A DNA stretch of 64,000 bases from an uncultured Lachnospiraceae bacterium (GCA_910585965.1 CAJUHH010000003.1:186001-250000), one strand, 5' to 3'. Positions 25,025 to 34,322 are shown, counted from the first letter of the stretch. Notes: generated by a model not told the origin, from the letters alone. Made by a program: numbers and translations.

Positions 25025-26177
25025 ACAAGCTCCTCATCTGGTCAAAAGCATAAAGCTGGCTCGTAATCTCATCGCTCATTTCGCTGCAGGTATTTGCCAG
25101 TTTGTCCTTCTGCTCCCTCAATTCTCCTGCAAATTTCTCTTGTCTCTCCATCACCTTGGCAAGCGCCGACTGCACATTGCGGTTTACCTCCACCAGGGCG
25201 GTGACAGCTTCGACCAATTCCCTGGCATCCGCCGCGCTGGCCGCCTGTGCTTCCCCGGCCGCTTTCAATGTGCTTCCCAATTTCTGGAAATCGGTATTCA
25301 GCGCCGTCTGCATCTGTTCAGTAAATTTATCCACAATCCGTTCCACCCCTGCCATCTGCTCTGCGGAATCGCCCTTCATAATCTCCAGCATCTGCTTGAG
25401 CGCTCCTGATATTCCTGCCTGGTAAACGACCATGGCTGCCGCGCCCTCATCCTCTCTGGCTGCCTGAGGCAGCGCAGTCTGGCGGAACATGCATAAAAAC
25501 TCTTCCAGTTTTTCATAGGCATCTGCCATCATGCTTCGATAAATAATATTAAACACAATGGAAAAGAAAATACCGTACACAGAGGTATGGAAAGCCACTT
25601 TCATGCCGGACAGCAAAGTTCCCACGTTATCCGAAATCGTAAAGATATCATCGCCGTTAAATGATCCAAGTCCCATGGAAAGGCCAAGGAAAGTGCCGAG
25701 GATACCAAGCCCTGTCAACGTACCCGATATGCCGGAATTAAAGAAGCTCATGCCTACCCTGTCCAAAAGGTCTTCATTGATATACTCTTCCAAATCGCAG
25801 GGCTGTGCCGTCCCCCGTTTTGTCCTGAGGCTTTTGACGCGCAGCCGGTATTTCTGAAAAGCCGTCCTCAGCTCTTCATTTTCAAAGGCATTGCTTCTGT
25901 CTTTATACTGGCTCCAAAGGTTTCGCCCGTTCGCCTCCTTATATTCTTTCTGAAGCCGGTCCGTAAAGTCCATCAATTCATCCGTTACGGCATTGAGCCT
26001 GCCAAAACCGATCGATGATATCAAAAACAGCACGCCAATAATAATCAGAAATCCAATATTGATGGCGAGGTTCACCAAGGAAACCTCTCCTTCCGTAAAT
26101 ACGCCGTTCAGAAACAACACGAAGGCGATTACGGCTGCGTATAAAGGAAATAAAATATAATATAATCTGTTCTTCAT
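25014..26177 (-). CDS. MotA/TolQ/ExbB proton channel family protein
   Basis: 387 aa from the ATG at 26177 (GGGAG 5 nt upstream); open frame exists 24 nt further up without a better site. Two N-terminal helices (residues ~5-55), a cytoplasmic stretch, then helices near residues 150-210 with SGISGTLTGLGILGTFLGLSMG and VAFHTSVYGIFFSIVFN, the conserved TolQ/MotA channel pair. A long C-terminal helical part with coiled-coil character follows. It pairs with the OmpA-domain protein downstream. Size is between MotA (~280) and ZorA (~700). Confidence 0.87.
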   Translation of the reverse strand: MKNRLYYILFPLYAAVIAFVLFLNGVFTEGEVSLVNLAINIGFLIIIGVLFLISSIGFGRLNAVTDELMDFTDRLQKEYKEANGRNLWSQYKDRSNAFENEELRTAFQKYRLRVKSLRTKRGTAQPCDLEEYINEDLLDRVGMSFFNSGISGTLTGLGILGTFLGLSMGLGSFNGDDIFTISDNVGTLLSGMKVAFHTSVYGIFFSIVFNIIYRSMMADAYEKLEEFLCMFRQTALPQAAREDEGAAAMVVYQAGISGALKQMLEIMKGDSAEQMAGVERIVDKFTEQMQTALNTDFQKLGSTLKAAGEAQAASAADARELVEAVTALVEVNRNVQSALAKVMERQEKFAGELREQKDKLANTCSEMSDEITSQLYAFDQMRSLYEE

Positions 26178-26372
26178 CTGTTCTCCCATCCCGCGCCTCA
26201 TCCTCTTTTTCCCTTTTCATAGCAGGCGCGTTTCTTATCCTATGTTTTGCAGTTTTTCTAAACGTATCACAATTTTTCCGATAACTCAATATTTTTAAAA
26301 AAATCTTAATAATCTTCCCAAAAACTGCATAAAATGTTTTTCAGGCAAATTTTTCAGAAAAGAGGACAGAAC

Positions 26373-27809
26373 ATGCAGCTTTCCAGCCATCTTGACGACA
26401 ACATCCGACAGTTAAAATCTATTTTTCCGATTCCACAAAGCTTTGACATTATCACCAGGGATTTGTTTTTAGGGGACACGAGAGGATATTGGATCGGCAT
26501 CAACGGTTTTTGCCGCGTGGAATTGTTACAGCAGATCTTTTCCGACCTGCAAAACCCGCTCTATATGAAAGACTATAAAATAGAAGACATCAGCCGCTAT
26601 CTGAACGCAAAGATCGGCTACGTGCAGGCATCCCTCTGCGATGACTGGGAAGAAATCACGCGCAATGTCTTAAGCGGCCCCTCCGTCCTTTTTATCGATG
26701 GTTTCTCCCAAGCGATCCTGATCGACGTGCGCGCCTATCCAACCAGAAGCGTCGGCGAACCGGATACCGAACGGGTGACGCTTGGCGCAAGAGACGGCTT
26801 TGTAGAAACGATGCTCTTCAATGCCAACCTGATCCGCCGCCGCATCCGTTCCCCCAAGCTGACCTTTGAGATTCTTTCTGTAGGAAAAGAAAGCAAGACG
26901 GATGTCTCTATCGCTTATATCGAAGGTTTTGCCAGCCAGGAGCTTTTATCCGATCTGAAACAAGCCCTGACCGGCTTGTCCGTTACTTCCCTTACTATGG
27001 GCGCGAAAAGCCTGGAAGAGCTTCTTGTCAAAAAGCGCTGGTTCCATCCCCTTCCCTGCATGCACTATACCGAGCGCCCGGACGTGGCCTGCAGCTTCCT
27101 GGCGGAGGGCCATATCGCCGTTATCGTGGATAACTCCCCTTCCGTTCTGATTCTGCCCTGCACGATTTTCCAGTTTACCCAGAGTCCGGAAGACTATTAT
27201 AAAAGCCCTGTCGTGGGAACCTATTTCCGCCTCGTCCGCTTCCTTTGTATTCCGGTCAGCCTAGTATTGATGCCCCTTTTTCTTCTGCTGACCGCCTATT
27301 TTCCTGCGTTTTCAGAAAAATGGGGACTTTTATCCACAAAAACGCTCCCCGGCCCTACCATTATTTTCTATGTCATGGCCGTGGAGTTTCTTTTGGATCT
27401 GTTCAAATATTCCGCCTCCGTCAGTTCCAGCCGGTTTTCCGGCTCCCTGTCCATTATCGGCGGCCTGATTATAGGGGATATCGCCGTAGAGCTGAACTGG
27501 GCCTCGGTCGAAATCCTGTTTTATGCCGCCGTTACGATGCTGACCAGTTTATCCCTTGCCAGCATCGAGTTTAGCGACGGCATCCGGGTCTACCGGCTTT
27601 TTCTCGTGGCATGCACTGCCCTCTTCGGCATCTGGGGATTTTCCGGCGGCCTTTTTCTCGTCCTCTGCTCCATCCTGACCACGCCCGTCTTCGGCGGCAT
27701 GAGTTATTTCTGGCCCTTGTGGCCCTTTAACTGGAAAGCACTGCGTACCCTGCTGTTCCGATATCCCGCCGCAAAAGCCCAGCCAAGCAAAGTATGGAAG
27801 CGCCACTAG
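26373..27809 (+). CDS. GerA/SpoVAF family spore germination protein
   Basis: 478 aa from the ATG at 26373 (AGAGGA 8 nt upstream; in-frame ATG at 26334 has no site). Soluble N-terminal domain (~290 aa) with RDLFLGDTRGYWIGINGFCR and NLIRRRIRSPKLTFEI, then at least five C-terminal helices with SPVVGTYFRLVRFLCIPVSL and FLLLTAYFPAF. Length and form suit SpoVAF, which acts with the SpoVA channel in Ca-DPA release, or a GerA-type A subunit. No spoVA or gerB/gerC gene is adjacent. Faces right, divergent from the MotA/OmpA pair; expected to be forespore-expressed. Confidence 0.88.
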   Translation: MQLSSHLDDNIRQLKSIFPIPQSFDIITRDLFLGDTRGYWIGINGFCRVELLQQIFSDLQNPLYMKDYKIEDISRYLNAKIGYVQASLCDDWEEITRNVLSGPSVLFIDGFSQAILIDVRAYPTRSVGEPDTERVTLGARDGFVETMLFNANLIRRRIRSPKLTFEILSVGKESKTDVSIAYIEGFASQELLSDLKQALTGLSVTSLTMGAKSLEELLVKKRWFHPLPCMHYTERPDVACSFLAEGHIAVIVDNSPSVLILPCTIFQFTQSPEDYYKSPVVGTYFRLVRFLCIPVSLVLMPLFLLLTAYFPAFSEKWGLLSTKTLPGPTIIFYVMAVEFLLDLFKYSASVSSSRFSGSLSIIGGLIIGDIAVELNWASVEILFYAAVTMLTSLSLASIEFSDGIRVYRLFLVACTALFGIWGFSGGLFLVLCSILTTPVFGGMSYFWPLWPFNWKALRTLLFRYPAAKAQPSKVWKRH

Positions 27810-27818
27810 AAAACTCTA

Positions 27819-27953
27819 TTAATGGCAATGACGGCTACATTGCATGCAATCATTACCGCATTGCGACTTTCCATTCTTTTTATCCCGCACTATGCTTTTT
27901 GCTGCCAGCGCCACGCCCAAAAAAACAACCAAGCCTATGATCCATGTTCCCAT
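27819..27953 (-). CDS. FeoB-associated Cys-rich membrane protein
   Basis: 44 aa, too short for most gene finders. Starts MGTWIIGLVVFLGVALAAK (one membrane helix), then KNGKSQCGNDCMQCSRHCH with four cysteines and two histidines. That one-helix plus Cys-rich tail architecture is that of the small FeoB-associated family. An AGGAGG site lies 6 nt before ATG. No feoA/feoB is adjacent, so it is an orphan copy. A consensus promoter and Fur-like box sit directly upstream, supporting a role in ferrous iron metabolism. Its C-terminal end lies just after the convergent GerA-family stop. Confidence 0.85.
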   Translation of the reverse strand: MGTWIIGLVVFLGVALAAKSIVRDKKNGKSQCGNDCMQCSRHCH

Positions 27954-27993
27954 ATTCTTCCTCCTATGTTCCATGTATTGCCTTTTGCGAAAA

Positions 27994-28008
27994 TGATATT
28001 TATTCTCA
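27994..28008 (-). promoter_or_regulatory. Fur-like operator
   Basis: On the minus strand TGAGAATAAATATCA, 13 of 15 positions equal to the 7-1-7 Fur consensus TGATAATnATTATCA. It lies just downstream of the expected transcription start of the Cys-rich gene, a position where bound repressor would block transcription. Confidence 0.65.
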
Positions 28009-28020
28009 ATTTATAAAGTT

Positions 28021-28049
28021 AGTATATCCTAATTCAAATGCATTGTCAA
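28021..28049 (-). promoter_or_regulatory. strong sigma-A promoter of the Cys-rich gene
   Basis: Minus strand: perfect -35 TTGACA (28049-28044), 17-nt spacer, -10 TATACT (28026-28021). Start expected near 28014, six bases before the Fur-like box. Confidence 0.85.
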
Positions 28050-28062
28050 TTCTTCATTTACA

Positions 28063-29661
28063 CTACATGGAGTTTAAAATGCCTTCTATGCCTTCTTCCT
28101 GAAAGATTTTTTTATAATATCCGATCTCGTCCTGGATCAACGCGTCAATCACGCTCATTCCAAGGAGCTCCACGGGGGCTCTGTCATCTGTCAAAAGAAG
28201 TTCCCCGCTTTCATACGCAATTAATCCGTCGGAAACTTTCCGCATCATATCTGACAGCCCCCCATTCTCCAGAATGCCGATATTCTTTTCTAACGTTTCT
28301 TTCATTCCAACGCCGCCCGAAGAGGCGAAAAGCTCCCGGTTCGTCGATCCCATTACGTCTACGGTATATACTTCGTCAAATACGCTGGCAATCGTATCGG
28401 AAAGATATTCATTAATGTTGCCCTTCTCTTCCGAGTGCATATTCATATTTACCACCATAACGCCGTCCTCTTTCAAATGCTCCTTTACCATCTGAAAAAA
28501 TTCCACAGAAGACATCTGGAAAGGAATGGTAATATCCTGATAGGCATCTACCATAATCACATCATATTTTTTATCCACTGCCTGCAAATAAGCGCGTCCG
28601 TCGTAAGTCGTCACCTCTATCGTATCAGGAAGGGCAAAATATTCTCCGGCCAGATCCGTGATTTTCTGGTCGATTTCCACCCCTTCCACGGATATATTCT
28701 CAAAATAGTCCATGCATTGCTTTGCATAAGTCCCCGTCCCCATTCCCAATACGAGGATATCCGCATTTTCCTTTTCCTCCACTCCTGCCATCACCGGAGC
28801 GGCCAACGCATAATCATAATACATCCCTGTCAGGGAATCTCCTTTTTTCATAATGGACTGCACGCCGAAAAGTACATTGGTAGAAAGGATCACGCTGTCG
28901 TCCGTTTCCTTTACCTGCAAATAATTATAAATCGACTCCCCCTCATAAAGCAGACTGCTTTCCCAGAAAGCAAAACTGCCGGAATGCCCGAAAATGCTGC
29001 ATAGAATAAAAAGGACTACGGCCATAGCGCAGGCTTTTCTTTTTGCCCTTTTGCTGACAAAATAAACAAGGCCGAGCAGAAGCAGTATGCCGGAAAAAAT
29101 CAGAAAGGTAATGGCTGTCCCTACGGCGGGAATTGTCACAAAGGTAGGCAGAAAGGTACCGATAATGCTTCCGATCGTATTAAATGCCCCCAGCGTGCCA
29201 ATTGTCTTTCCGCTGTCATCCAGGCTTTCCACCGTATATCTCGCCAGCGACGGTGTCACCGTTCCAAGCAAAAACAGCGGAAAGACGAAGATTACCATAC
29301 AAGCCGCAAACCCTGCCAAAATCAGGAAATTATTGTTCACGCTCACAATCAGCAGCGCAGAGATGCCAAGGATAATATACTTCCCGACGACCGGGATAGC
29401 CGCAATCCATAAAGCCGCTATGATCAACCGCATATACAGTTTATCGGGATTCGGGTTTTTATCCGCGCTCCTGCCTCCCCAAATATTTCCTAAAGCCATC
29501 GCGATCATAATCGTTCCGATAATGATTGTCCACACGATCTGTGAAGAGCTGAAGTAAGGAGCCAGCAGACGGCTCGCTCCCAGCTCCACCGCCATAACCG
29601 ACATTCCCGCAAAAAACTCCGTCAGATACAAATAATATTTGTTTTTTAAAATGCTTTCCAT
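28063..29661 (-). CDS. fused membrane transporter-like / spermidine synthase-like protein
   Basis: 532 aa. N-terminal half has about 6-7 membrane helices (SVMAVELGASRLLAPYFSSS, GTIMIAMALGNIWGGRSADK), the 'fused MFS/spermidine synthase' arrangement. The C-terminal half (from ~residue 245) is a Rossmann methyltransferase-like aminopropyltransferase domain with LVLGMGTGTYAKQC, VEIDQKI and VIMVDAYQD. Whether it makes a polyamine is unclear, as membrane-fused members are mostly uncharacterised. GGAGATAAGGG ribosome site. Confidence 0.88.
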   Translation of the reverse strand: MESILKNKYYLYLTEFFAGMSVMAVELGASRLLAPYFSSSQIVWTIIIGTIMIAMALGNIWGGRSADKNPNPDKLYMRLIIAALWIAAIPVVGKYIILGISALLIVSVNNNFLILAGFAACMVIFVFPLFLLGTVTPSLARYTVESLDDSGKTIGTLGAFNTIGSIIGTFLPTFVTIPAVGTAITFLIFSGILLLLGLVYFVSKRAKRKACAMAVVLFILCSIFGHSGSFAFWESSLLYEGESIYNYLQVKETDDSVILSTNVLFGVQSIMKKGDSLTGMYYDYALAAPVMAGVEEKENADILVLGMGTGTYAKQCMDYFENISVEGVEIDQKITDLAGEYFALPDTIEVTTYDGRAYLQAVDKKYDVIMVDAYQDITIPFQMSSVEFFQMVKEHLKEDGVMVVNMNMHSEEKGNINEYLSDTIASVFDEVYTVDVMGSTNRELFASSGGVGMKETLEKNIGILENGGLSDMMRKVSDGLIAYESGELLLTDDRAPVELLGMSVIDALIQDEIGYYKKIFQEEGIEGILNSM

Positions 29662-29686
29662 CCCTTATCTCCTTCCATTTCTTACC

Positions 29687-31195
29687 CTAAAAAAAGCGAA
29701 TTCTATGATGCAGCAGGACTCTTCCATCCCTCAGGCTTTCCGCCTCGATATCCACCTCGCACCCTCCGGCCTGCAGTTCTTCCAGAACACGGTTCATATA
29801 TGCCGCCGAATAACTCTCGTCTTCATATGCCCGGTAACATTGCAGCCAGAGTTCCTCGCTGTCTACGACATTCTCAAACTCCGCCGAATTTCCGCCAGCC
29901 ATAATCTTGCGATAACAATCCTCGTAATATTCCTCCATGCCGAATATCACGTCTTCTTCCGCGAATCCTGCATCCTCCATGCTTCTTCTGCCATCCTCCG
30001 GGGCATCTTCCTCCGCATCCTCCGTTTCCAGCCCGCCATACCGTGTTCCGTTGCACGGAGGCAGATACACGGAAAGATCTTCCCTTTTATGGGTAGGCGA
30101 AAATTCCTGATCCGTCTTATTAAAGTAATGATATGTATTCGGTTCCGTATCATCCCAAGTGGCATCCGCATTATAATATTCGCCGTCTAAACGGATGATA
30201 TTCCATGCATGGTTTTCCCCCGCATAGCCGGTACAATAATAACAAGGCACTCCCAGCTGCGTCATCAAATACTGGAAACTCCTTGCATAGCCGGCGCATA
30301 CAGTTCTCCCATTTACTAAAGCGCTGTATGCGCTCTGGTTAAGCGGCGCCTGGAGATCATATTCGATTCGGTCAAGCAGTGCGTTATGCACATACAATTC
30401 CTTCTCATAATCGCTTCCCAGATTCCTGGCTCCTGCAAGAATCTCTTCCGCCGCTCCCTGGAAGGTTTCTTTTGCCGCATCCAGATCATCCACCAGAGCA
30501 TTGAACTGAAGGGAAATCTCCGCGCATCCGCCGTTTCTCGCAAATTTCGCCTCATAAGCCGAATCCAGCCAGAACAGCTCGGGGTGGTCATTCACCACCG
30601 CCATAAAAGCGTTGCGCAGCTCTTTCTGCGTCACAGGCTCCATCGGATTAAAAATCCTGTTCACTGCCCCGGCATTGGCATATAGCTGACGGTAAATGGA
30701 ACGTTCCCGTTCAGACAGCATTCCATAATAGGGATAGAGTTCCGTATCAAAATCAAGCCCTTCCCCAGTTTCTCCATATGTATACTTCTTTTGAAGTTCC
30801 TCCGCCTCTTCTTCATCGATTTCTTCGGTATTTTCCTGCACCGGAATATAACCGTTTCTCCCGGCCACTTCCTCCGGCGTATGGATCTCTTCCCGATCCG
30901 GCGCTACATAATCGGAAACCTTGTTCCCCCCTTGCTCTGATTCCCTGTTTTCTTCTCTGTTTCCGCCGTTCTGCCCCAATCCTTCGCTGTCGTTCGTTTC
31001 CCTGTCCGCTTCCCCTTCCTCAGGCAAGATATCCGTTTCCTCTGTATATGCCGATTCTTTGCTTCCCAGACGGGAATAAAGAAAGTCAGATGTCCTGTCT
31101 GCTAATTCCGGCCAAAACGCGCATAAAATAATAAATAAACTGACGAGAGACAAGAATGCCAATATGCCATAAAGCAATCTTTTGATCCATTTCAT
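29687..31195 (-). CDS. membrane-anchored transglutaminase-like protein
   Basis: 502 aa. N-terminal membrane helix (ILAFLSLVSLFIILCAFWP, ~residues 11-29), then a low-complexity acidic Glu/Asn/Gly linker (~40-130), then a transglutaminase-like domain with Cys in NGRTVCAGYARSFQYL, His in GENHAWNII and Asp in YYNADATWDD, the full triad. A second acidic stretch follows near residue 395. Likely extracellular, a cysteine peptidase or cross-linking enzyme at the cell wall. The start overlaps the RsuA-family gene by 4 nt. Confidence 0.88.
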   Translation of the reverse strand: MKWIKRLLYGILAFLSLVSLFIILCAFWPELADRTSDFLYSRLGSKESAYTEETDILPEEGEADRETNDSEGLGQNGGNREENRESEQGGNKVSDYVAPDREEIHTPEEVAGRNGYIPVQENTEEIDEEEAEELQKKYTYGETGEGLDFDTELYPYYGMLSERERSIYRQLYANAGAVNRIFNPMEPVTQKELRNAFMAVVNDHPELFWLDSAYEAKFARNGGCAEISLQFNALVDDLDAAKETFQGAAEEILAGARNLGSDYEKELYVHNALLDRIEYDLQAPLNQSAYSALVNGRTVCAGYARSFQYLMTQLGVPCYYCTGYAGENHAWNIIRLDGEYYNADATWDDTEPNTYHYFNKTDQEFSPTHKREDLSVYLPPCNGTRYGGLETEDAEEDAPEDGRRSMEDAGFAEEDVIFGMEEYYEDCYRKIMAGGNSAEFENVVDSEELWLQCYRAYEDESYSAAYMNRVLEELQAGGCEVDIEAESLRDGRVLLHHRIRFF

Positions 31196-31890
31196 ATTTT
31201 TATTTTCCTCATTTCCTCTTCTGTCAATTCCCTATAACTCCCGACCGGAAGGCTTTCGTCCAGAACAAGGCCTCCCATGGCGGTTCTTTTCAAATAGACT
31301 ACTTCATTCCCTACCGCTTTCAGCATACGTTTTACCTGATGATACCTCCCCTCCGTTATCGTCAGATAAATGACGGTATCCGATACCCGTTCCACCTTCG
31401 CAGGCAAAGACAGCTTTTCCTCCCTGATATCCACGCCTTCCTCCAGCGCCTTTTGGCCTTCTTCCGACAGGGAGCCTGCCATCTCCACGTAATAAACTTT
31501 ATCCACATGCTTTTTCGGGGAAAGAAGATTATGGGCAAATTCTCCGTCATTTGTCATAATCAGCAGTCCTTCCGTATCCTTATCCAGTCTTCCCACTGGA
31601 AACAAATCCCCATACCCGGTATCTTTTAAAAGATCCGACACCGTTTTCTGCGCCGGATCCCGCGTGGCAGATACCACTCCCTTGGGTTTGTTCAGCATGT
31701 AATACACATACTTTTTATAAACGATTTCTTTGTCCCGAAAAGATACCCTGTCCTTTCCTTCTTCAATCTTACATTCCGGTTCCCGGACAACTTTGCCGTT
31801 CACCTTCACCAATCCTTTTTTTAAATATCCTTTCACCTGACTGCGGCTTCCCAGATTCGCGCCGCTCAGAAACTTATCCAGACGAAGCAT
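31192..31890 (-). CDS. RsuA/RluB family pseudouridine synthase
   Basis: 232 aa. S4 domain (MLRLDKFLSGANLGSRSQVK), then the catalytic domain with NKPKGVVSATRD, GRLDKDTEGLLIMTNDGE (catalytic Asp) and EGRYHQVKRML. Size and motifs match the small-subunit enzyme RsuA, which modifies position 516 of 16S rRNA, but RluB/E cannot be excluded. It is divergent from ylbJ. Confidence 0.92.
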   Translation of the reverse strand: MLRLDKFLSGANLGSRSQVKGYLKKGLVKVNGKVVREPECKIEEGKDRVSFRDKEIVYKKYVYYMLNKPKGVVSATRDPAQKTVSDLLKDTGYGDLFPVGRLDKDTEGLLIMTNDGEFAHNLLSPKKHVDKVYYVEMAGSLSEEGQKALEEGVDIREEKLSLPAKVERVSDTVIYLTITEGRYHQVKRMLKAVGNEVVYLKRTAMGGLVLDESLPVGSYRELTEEEMRKIKI

Positions 31891-31985
31891 CTGCCCACCG
31901 TTTCCCTTTCCGATTTGCTTCTACTTTTTTTCCTTTTTCATATATTGGTAGTAACCACTTTTCCATATAAGATCCGGTAACGAAT

Positions 31986-32975
31986 ATGAAAAAATTATCC
32001 GACCCCAAGAACAAAGCAATCACCCTTCTGTTTCTTATCATGACCGGCCTGCTCCTTACTTATCCAAAAGAAAGCCTGGCGCTTTCCCTGACCGGCCTGC
32101 AGCTCTGGTTTAACCGTATGGTTCCCACGTTGCTCCCTTTTATGATATTATCCGGCATTATGATCCGCCTGAACCTGACAGAACATATCGTAAAAATCAT
32201 CAGCCCCGTTCTCACGCCGCTTCTTAGGATAAGCCTCAACGGCCTTTACGCGGTTGCCATCGGATTCCTGTGCGGTTTTCCCATGGGTGCCCGGGTTATT
32301 GCAGAATTATACGAAAACCACAAACTTTCCAAAGAAGAAGCTTCTTACCTTCTTGCTTTCTGCAATAACATCGGCCCCGTCTATTTCATCAGCTTTGTCC
32401 TGCCGACGCTGGGACTGAAACTGACTGCCCCTTATCTTTTTGGCATGTATGGTCTTCCTTTGGGTTACGGTATTTTTTTAAGATATACTTTTTACAGAAA
32501 CCGCATCCCCATGTCTTGCTTTATACGGCCATCCCGCAAGCTAAAGCATATCCTGTTCGCTGCGGAAAGAAAATCCCCGGCATCCTTGCTGGATACTTTG
32601 GACGATTCCATCCTGTCCGGCCTATACGGCATATCCAAATTAGGGGGATATATGGTTCTTTTCAATCTTCTCAACCTGGTTCCGCAGATATTGTTCGGAA
32701 TCATCGGTTCCACAAGCTATGATCCGGGCGCGGCTATCAACTGCATGCTGGAAATCACAAGCGGTATCAGCCGCATAGGAGATCGTTCGCCGCTCCTTGT
32801 CCTGCTCCTGCTCCCCTTCGGCGGCTTTTCCTGTATTGCCCAGACTTACAGCATGATAAAAGAAACCGACCTTTCTTTAAGAGATTACGTGGCGCATAAG
32901 CTCATTCTCTCTGCCGTCACCCTGATATACTATATCCTCTGGCATTTATTTCTTCCGGCGACGTTTCTTCTTTGA
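31986..32975 (+). CDS. ylbJ: YlbJ-like nucleoside-recognition (Gate) domain membrane protein
   Basis: 329 aa. Multi-pass membrane protein with Gate-domain features: GLQLWFNRMVPTLLPFMILS, CGFPMGARVIAELY, AFCNNIGPVYFIS. Similar to sporulation integral membrane protein YlbJ, which in Bacillus belongs to the mother-cell sigma-E regulon. Its ribosome site is weak. The last 30 bases overlap the end of the convergent amidase gene. Confidence 0.85.
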   Translation: MKKLSDPKNKAITLLFLIMTGLLLTYPKESLALSLTGLQLWFNRMVPTLLPFMILSGIMIRLNLTEHIVKIISPVLTPLLRISLNGLYAVAIGFLCGFPMGARVIAELYENHKLSKEEASYLLAFCNNIGPVYFISFVLPTLGLKLTAPYLFGMYGLPLGYGIFLRYTFYRNRIPMSCFIRPSRKLKHILFAAERKSPASLLDTLDDSILSGLYGISKLGGYMVLFNLLNLVPQILFGIIGSTSYDPGAAINCMLEITSGISRIGDRSPLLVLLLLPFGGFSCIAQTYSMIKETDLSLRDYVAHKLILSAVTLIYYILWHLFLPATFLL

Positions 32976-34253
32976 GCGGAAGCCGCCCGTAAGGATTCCG
33001 GCCAGCAGCAACAGCACAAGCAAAATAGCAACGCACAGAAAAGCCACCTGAAGGAAATAGAAAAAGGTTGCCTCCGGCGCTTCTTTCCTCTCCTTTTCCG
33101 GCATCCGGGATTTCTTCTCTCCAGCCTCTTTCCCTCCTTTGGGCGGATTTTTCGCCGTCATTGCACCAGCCTCTACCGCCTCCTCTTCCATAGTATCCGC
33201 CCTTTCCTCCTCTTCCACGGAAGCGATAGACGGCAGATATACATGGTTGCTTTCCGTATCGATATCATATTTATTATATACCTTTACCACAACTTCAGGA
33301 ATCGTTCCTGGCGGCACTTTCATGGAAAACGTAAGCGTATCCGTGCTGCGCGGTTCCCATTTTTGCAGATCGGAAAAGTTCCTCCCCCCGTCCCAGCTAT
33401 AACTGTAGTATAGAAGATAACTATCATAATCCGAAGCATAAACGGAAACCTCGACATCCCCTGTTTCTATATCAACCTGCCCTACATCTATTATACAAAT
33501 ATCCGGCTCCGTCAGATCAGGCTTCACCGGGCCGGCTGGGACCGGCATCTCCTCTTTCGGCCAGCCGCTATAATCAACGCCAAGAATCTCTGATTTCAGC
33601 CCATAATATCTGGCGACCGCCGTTGCGTCCAAAATACCCAGCTTTTCCAAGTTTTCTCCCGAAGTATAAAACGCCGTGTCATTCTCCTGGTCTAAATGGC
33701 AATGCTCGATCAGGGCCGATGGAATTCCCCTGGCCGTAGCATGTCTTATAATCCCGTAATAGTCCTCCCCTTTGTCGTTCAGCCTTGTCTTGATTCCTCT
33801 TGGATACAATCCCATCTCTTCGAAAAGCTCCATCTCCCCGCTGGCAAAGGCATACCCTTCCTGGTATTCCTCTCCAAAAGCAGATACCCATACTTCCGAG
33901 CCGAACAAATCGTGTTCTGCGGACATATTAAAATGAAGGCAGAACAAAAAATCCGCATTCCGGGAAGCAGCATACTCCGCGCGTTCCTCCAGGCTCATAT
34001 CCTTATCCTCTTCGCGGGTTAAATATACTTCGATCCCTTCATATTTTTCTAATTCTTCCTTCATCGCCAGAGCTACGATCATCGTCATGTTTTTTTCTGT
34101 ATATCCGTTGCATTCCGCGCCCAGGTTTTCCCCTCCATGCCCCGGGTCGATGGCAACCACAACGGGCTGCGCGGCATACGCCGGAACACTTCCCCCATAT
34201 AAAAAAAACAGCCCGGCAAGGCATGCCAGCAATATTCTCCAATTAATTTTCAT
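32946..34253 (-). CDS. N-acetylmuramoyl-L-alanine amidase with C-terminal membrane anchor
   Basis: 435 aa. Signal peptide (ILLACLAGLFFLYGGSVPAYAA), amidase_3 domain with VVVAIDPGHGGENLGAEC (Zn His), a Glu in NGYTEKN, His in FLFCLHFN and catalytic Glu in ALIEHCHL. A second domain (~240-340, PDLTEPDICIIDVGQVD, immunoglobulin-like strands) follows, then a Lys/Glu-rich linker and a C-terminal helix (~400-425) with a KKKRRRKK tail. Type I anchored wall hydrolase. Transcript ends inside the ylbJ gene. Confidence 0.92.
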   Translation of the reverse strand: MKINWRILLACLAGLFFLYGGSVPAYAAQPVVVAIDPGHGGENLGAECNGYTEKNMTMIVALAMKEELEKYEGIEVYLTREEDKDMSLEERAEYAASRNADFLFCLHFNMSAEHDLFGSEVWVSAFGEEYQEGYAFASGEMELFEEMGLYPRGIKTRLNDKGEDYYGIIRHATARGIPSALIEHCHLDQENDTAFYTSGENLEKLGILDATAVARYYGLKSEILGVDYSGWPKEEMPVPAGPVKPDLTEPDICIIDVGQVDIETGDVEVSVYASDYDSYLLYYSYSWDGGRNFSDLQKWEPRSTDTLTFSMKVPPGTIPEVVVKVYNKYDIDTESNHVYLPSIASVEEEERADTMEEEAVEAGAMTAKNPPKGGKEAGEKKSRMPEKERKEAPEATFFYFLQVAFLCVAILLVLLLLAGILTGGFRSKKKRRRKK

Positions 34254-34289
34254 ATTCCTCCCTATTATCAGAGTTCACATTGTCCATGG

Positions 34290-34322
34290 AAAAACCGGTT
34301 TCGCCATCGCAAACGAAACCGG
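34290..34322 (-). terminator. intrinsic terminator of the coiled-coil gene before the amidase
   Basis: Minus strand: CCGGTTTCG / CGAAACCGG 9-bp stem, 10-nt loop, then TTTTTCC. It lies about 57 nt after the stop at 34380. Confidence 0.85.

Noticed and set aside
24101..26177. Zorya anti-phage system
   Set aside because: Only ZorA/B-like genes are present; neighbours are HAD phosphatase and GerA-family genes with no ZorC, ZorD or ZorE-like protein, and the channel protein is much shorter than ZorA.
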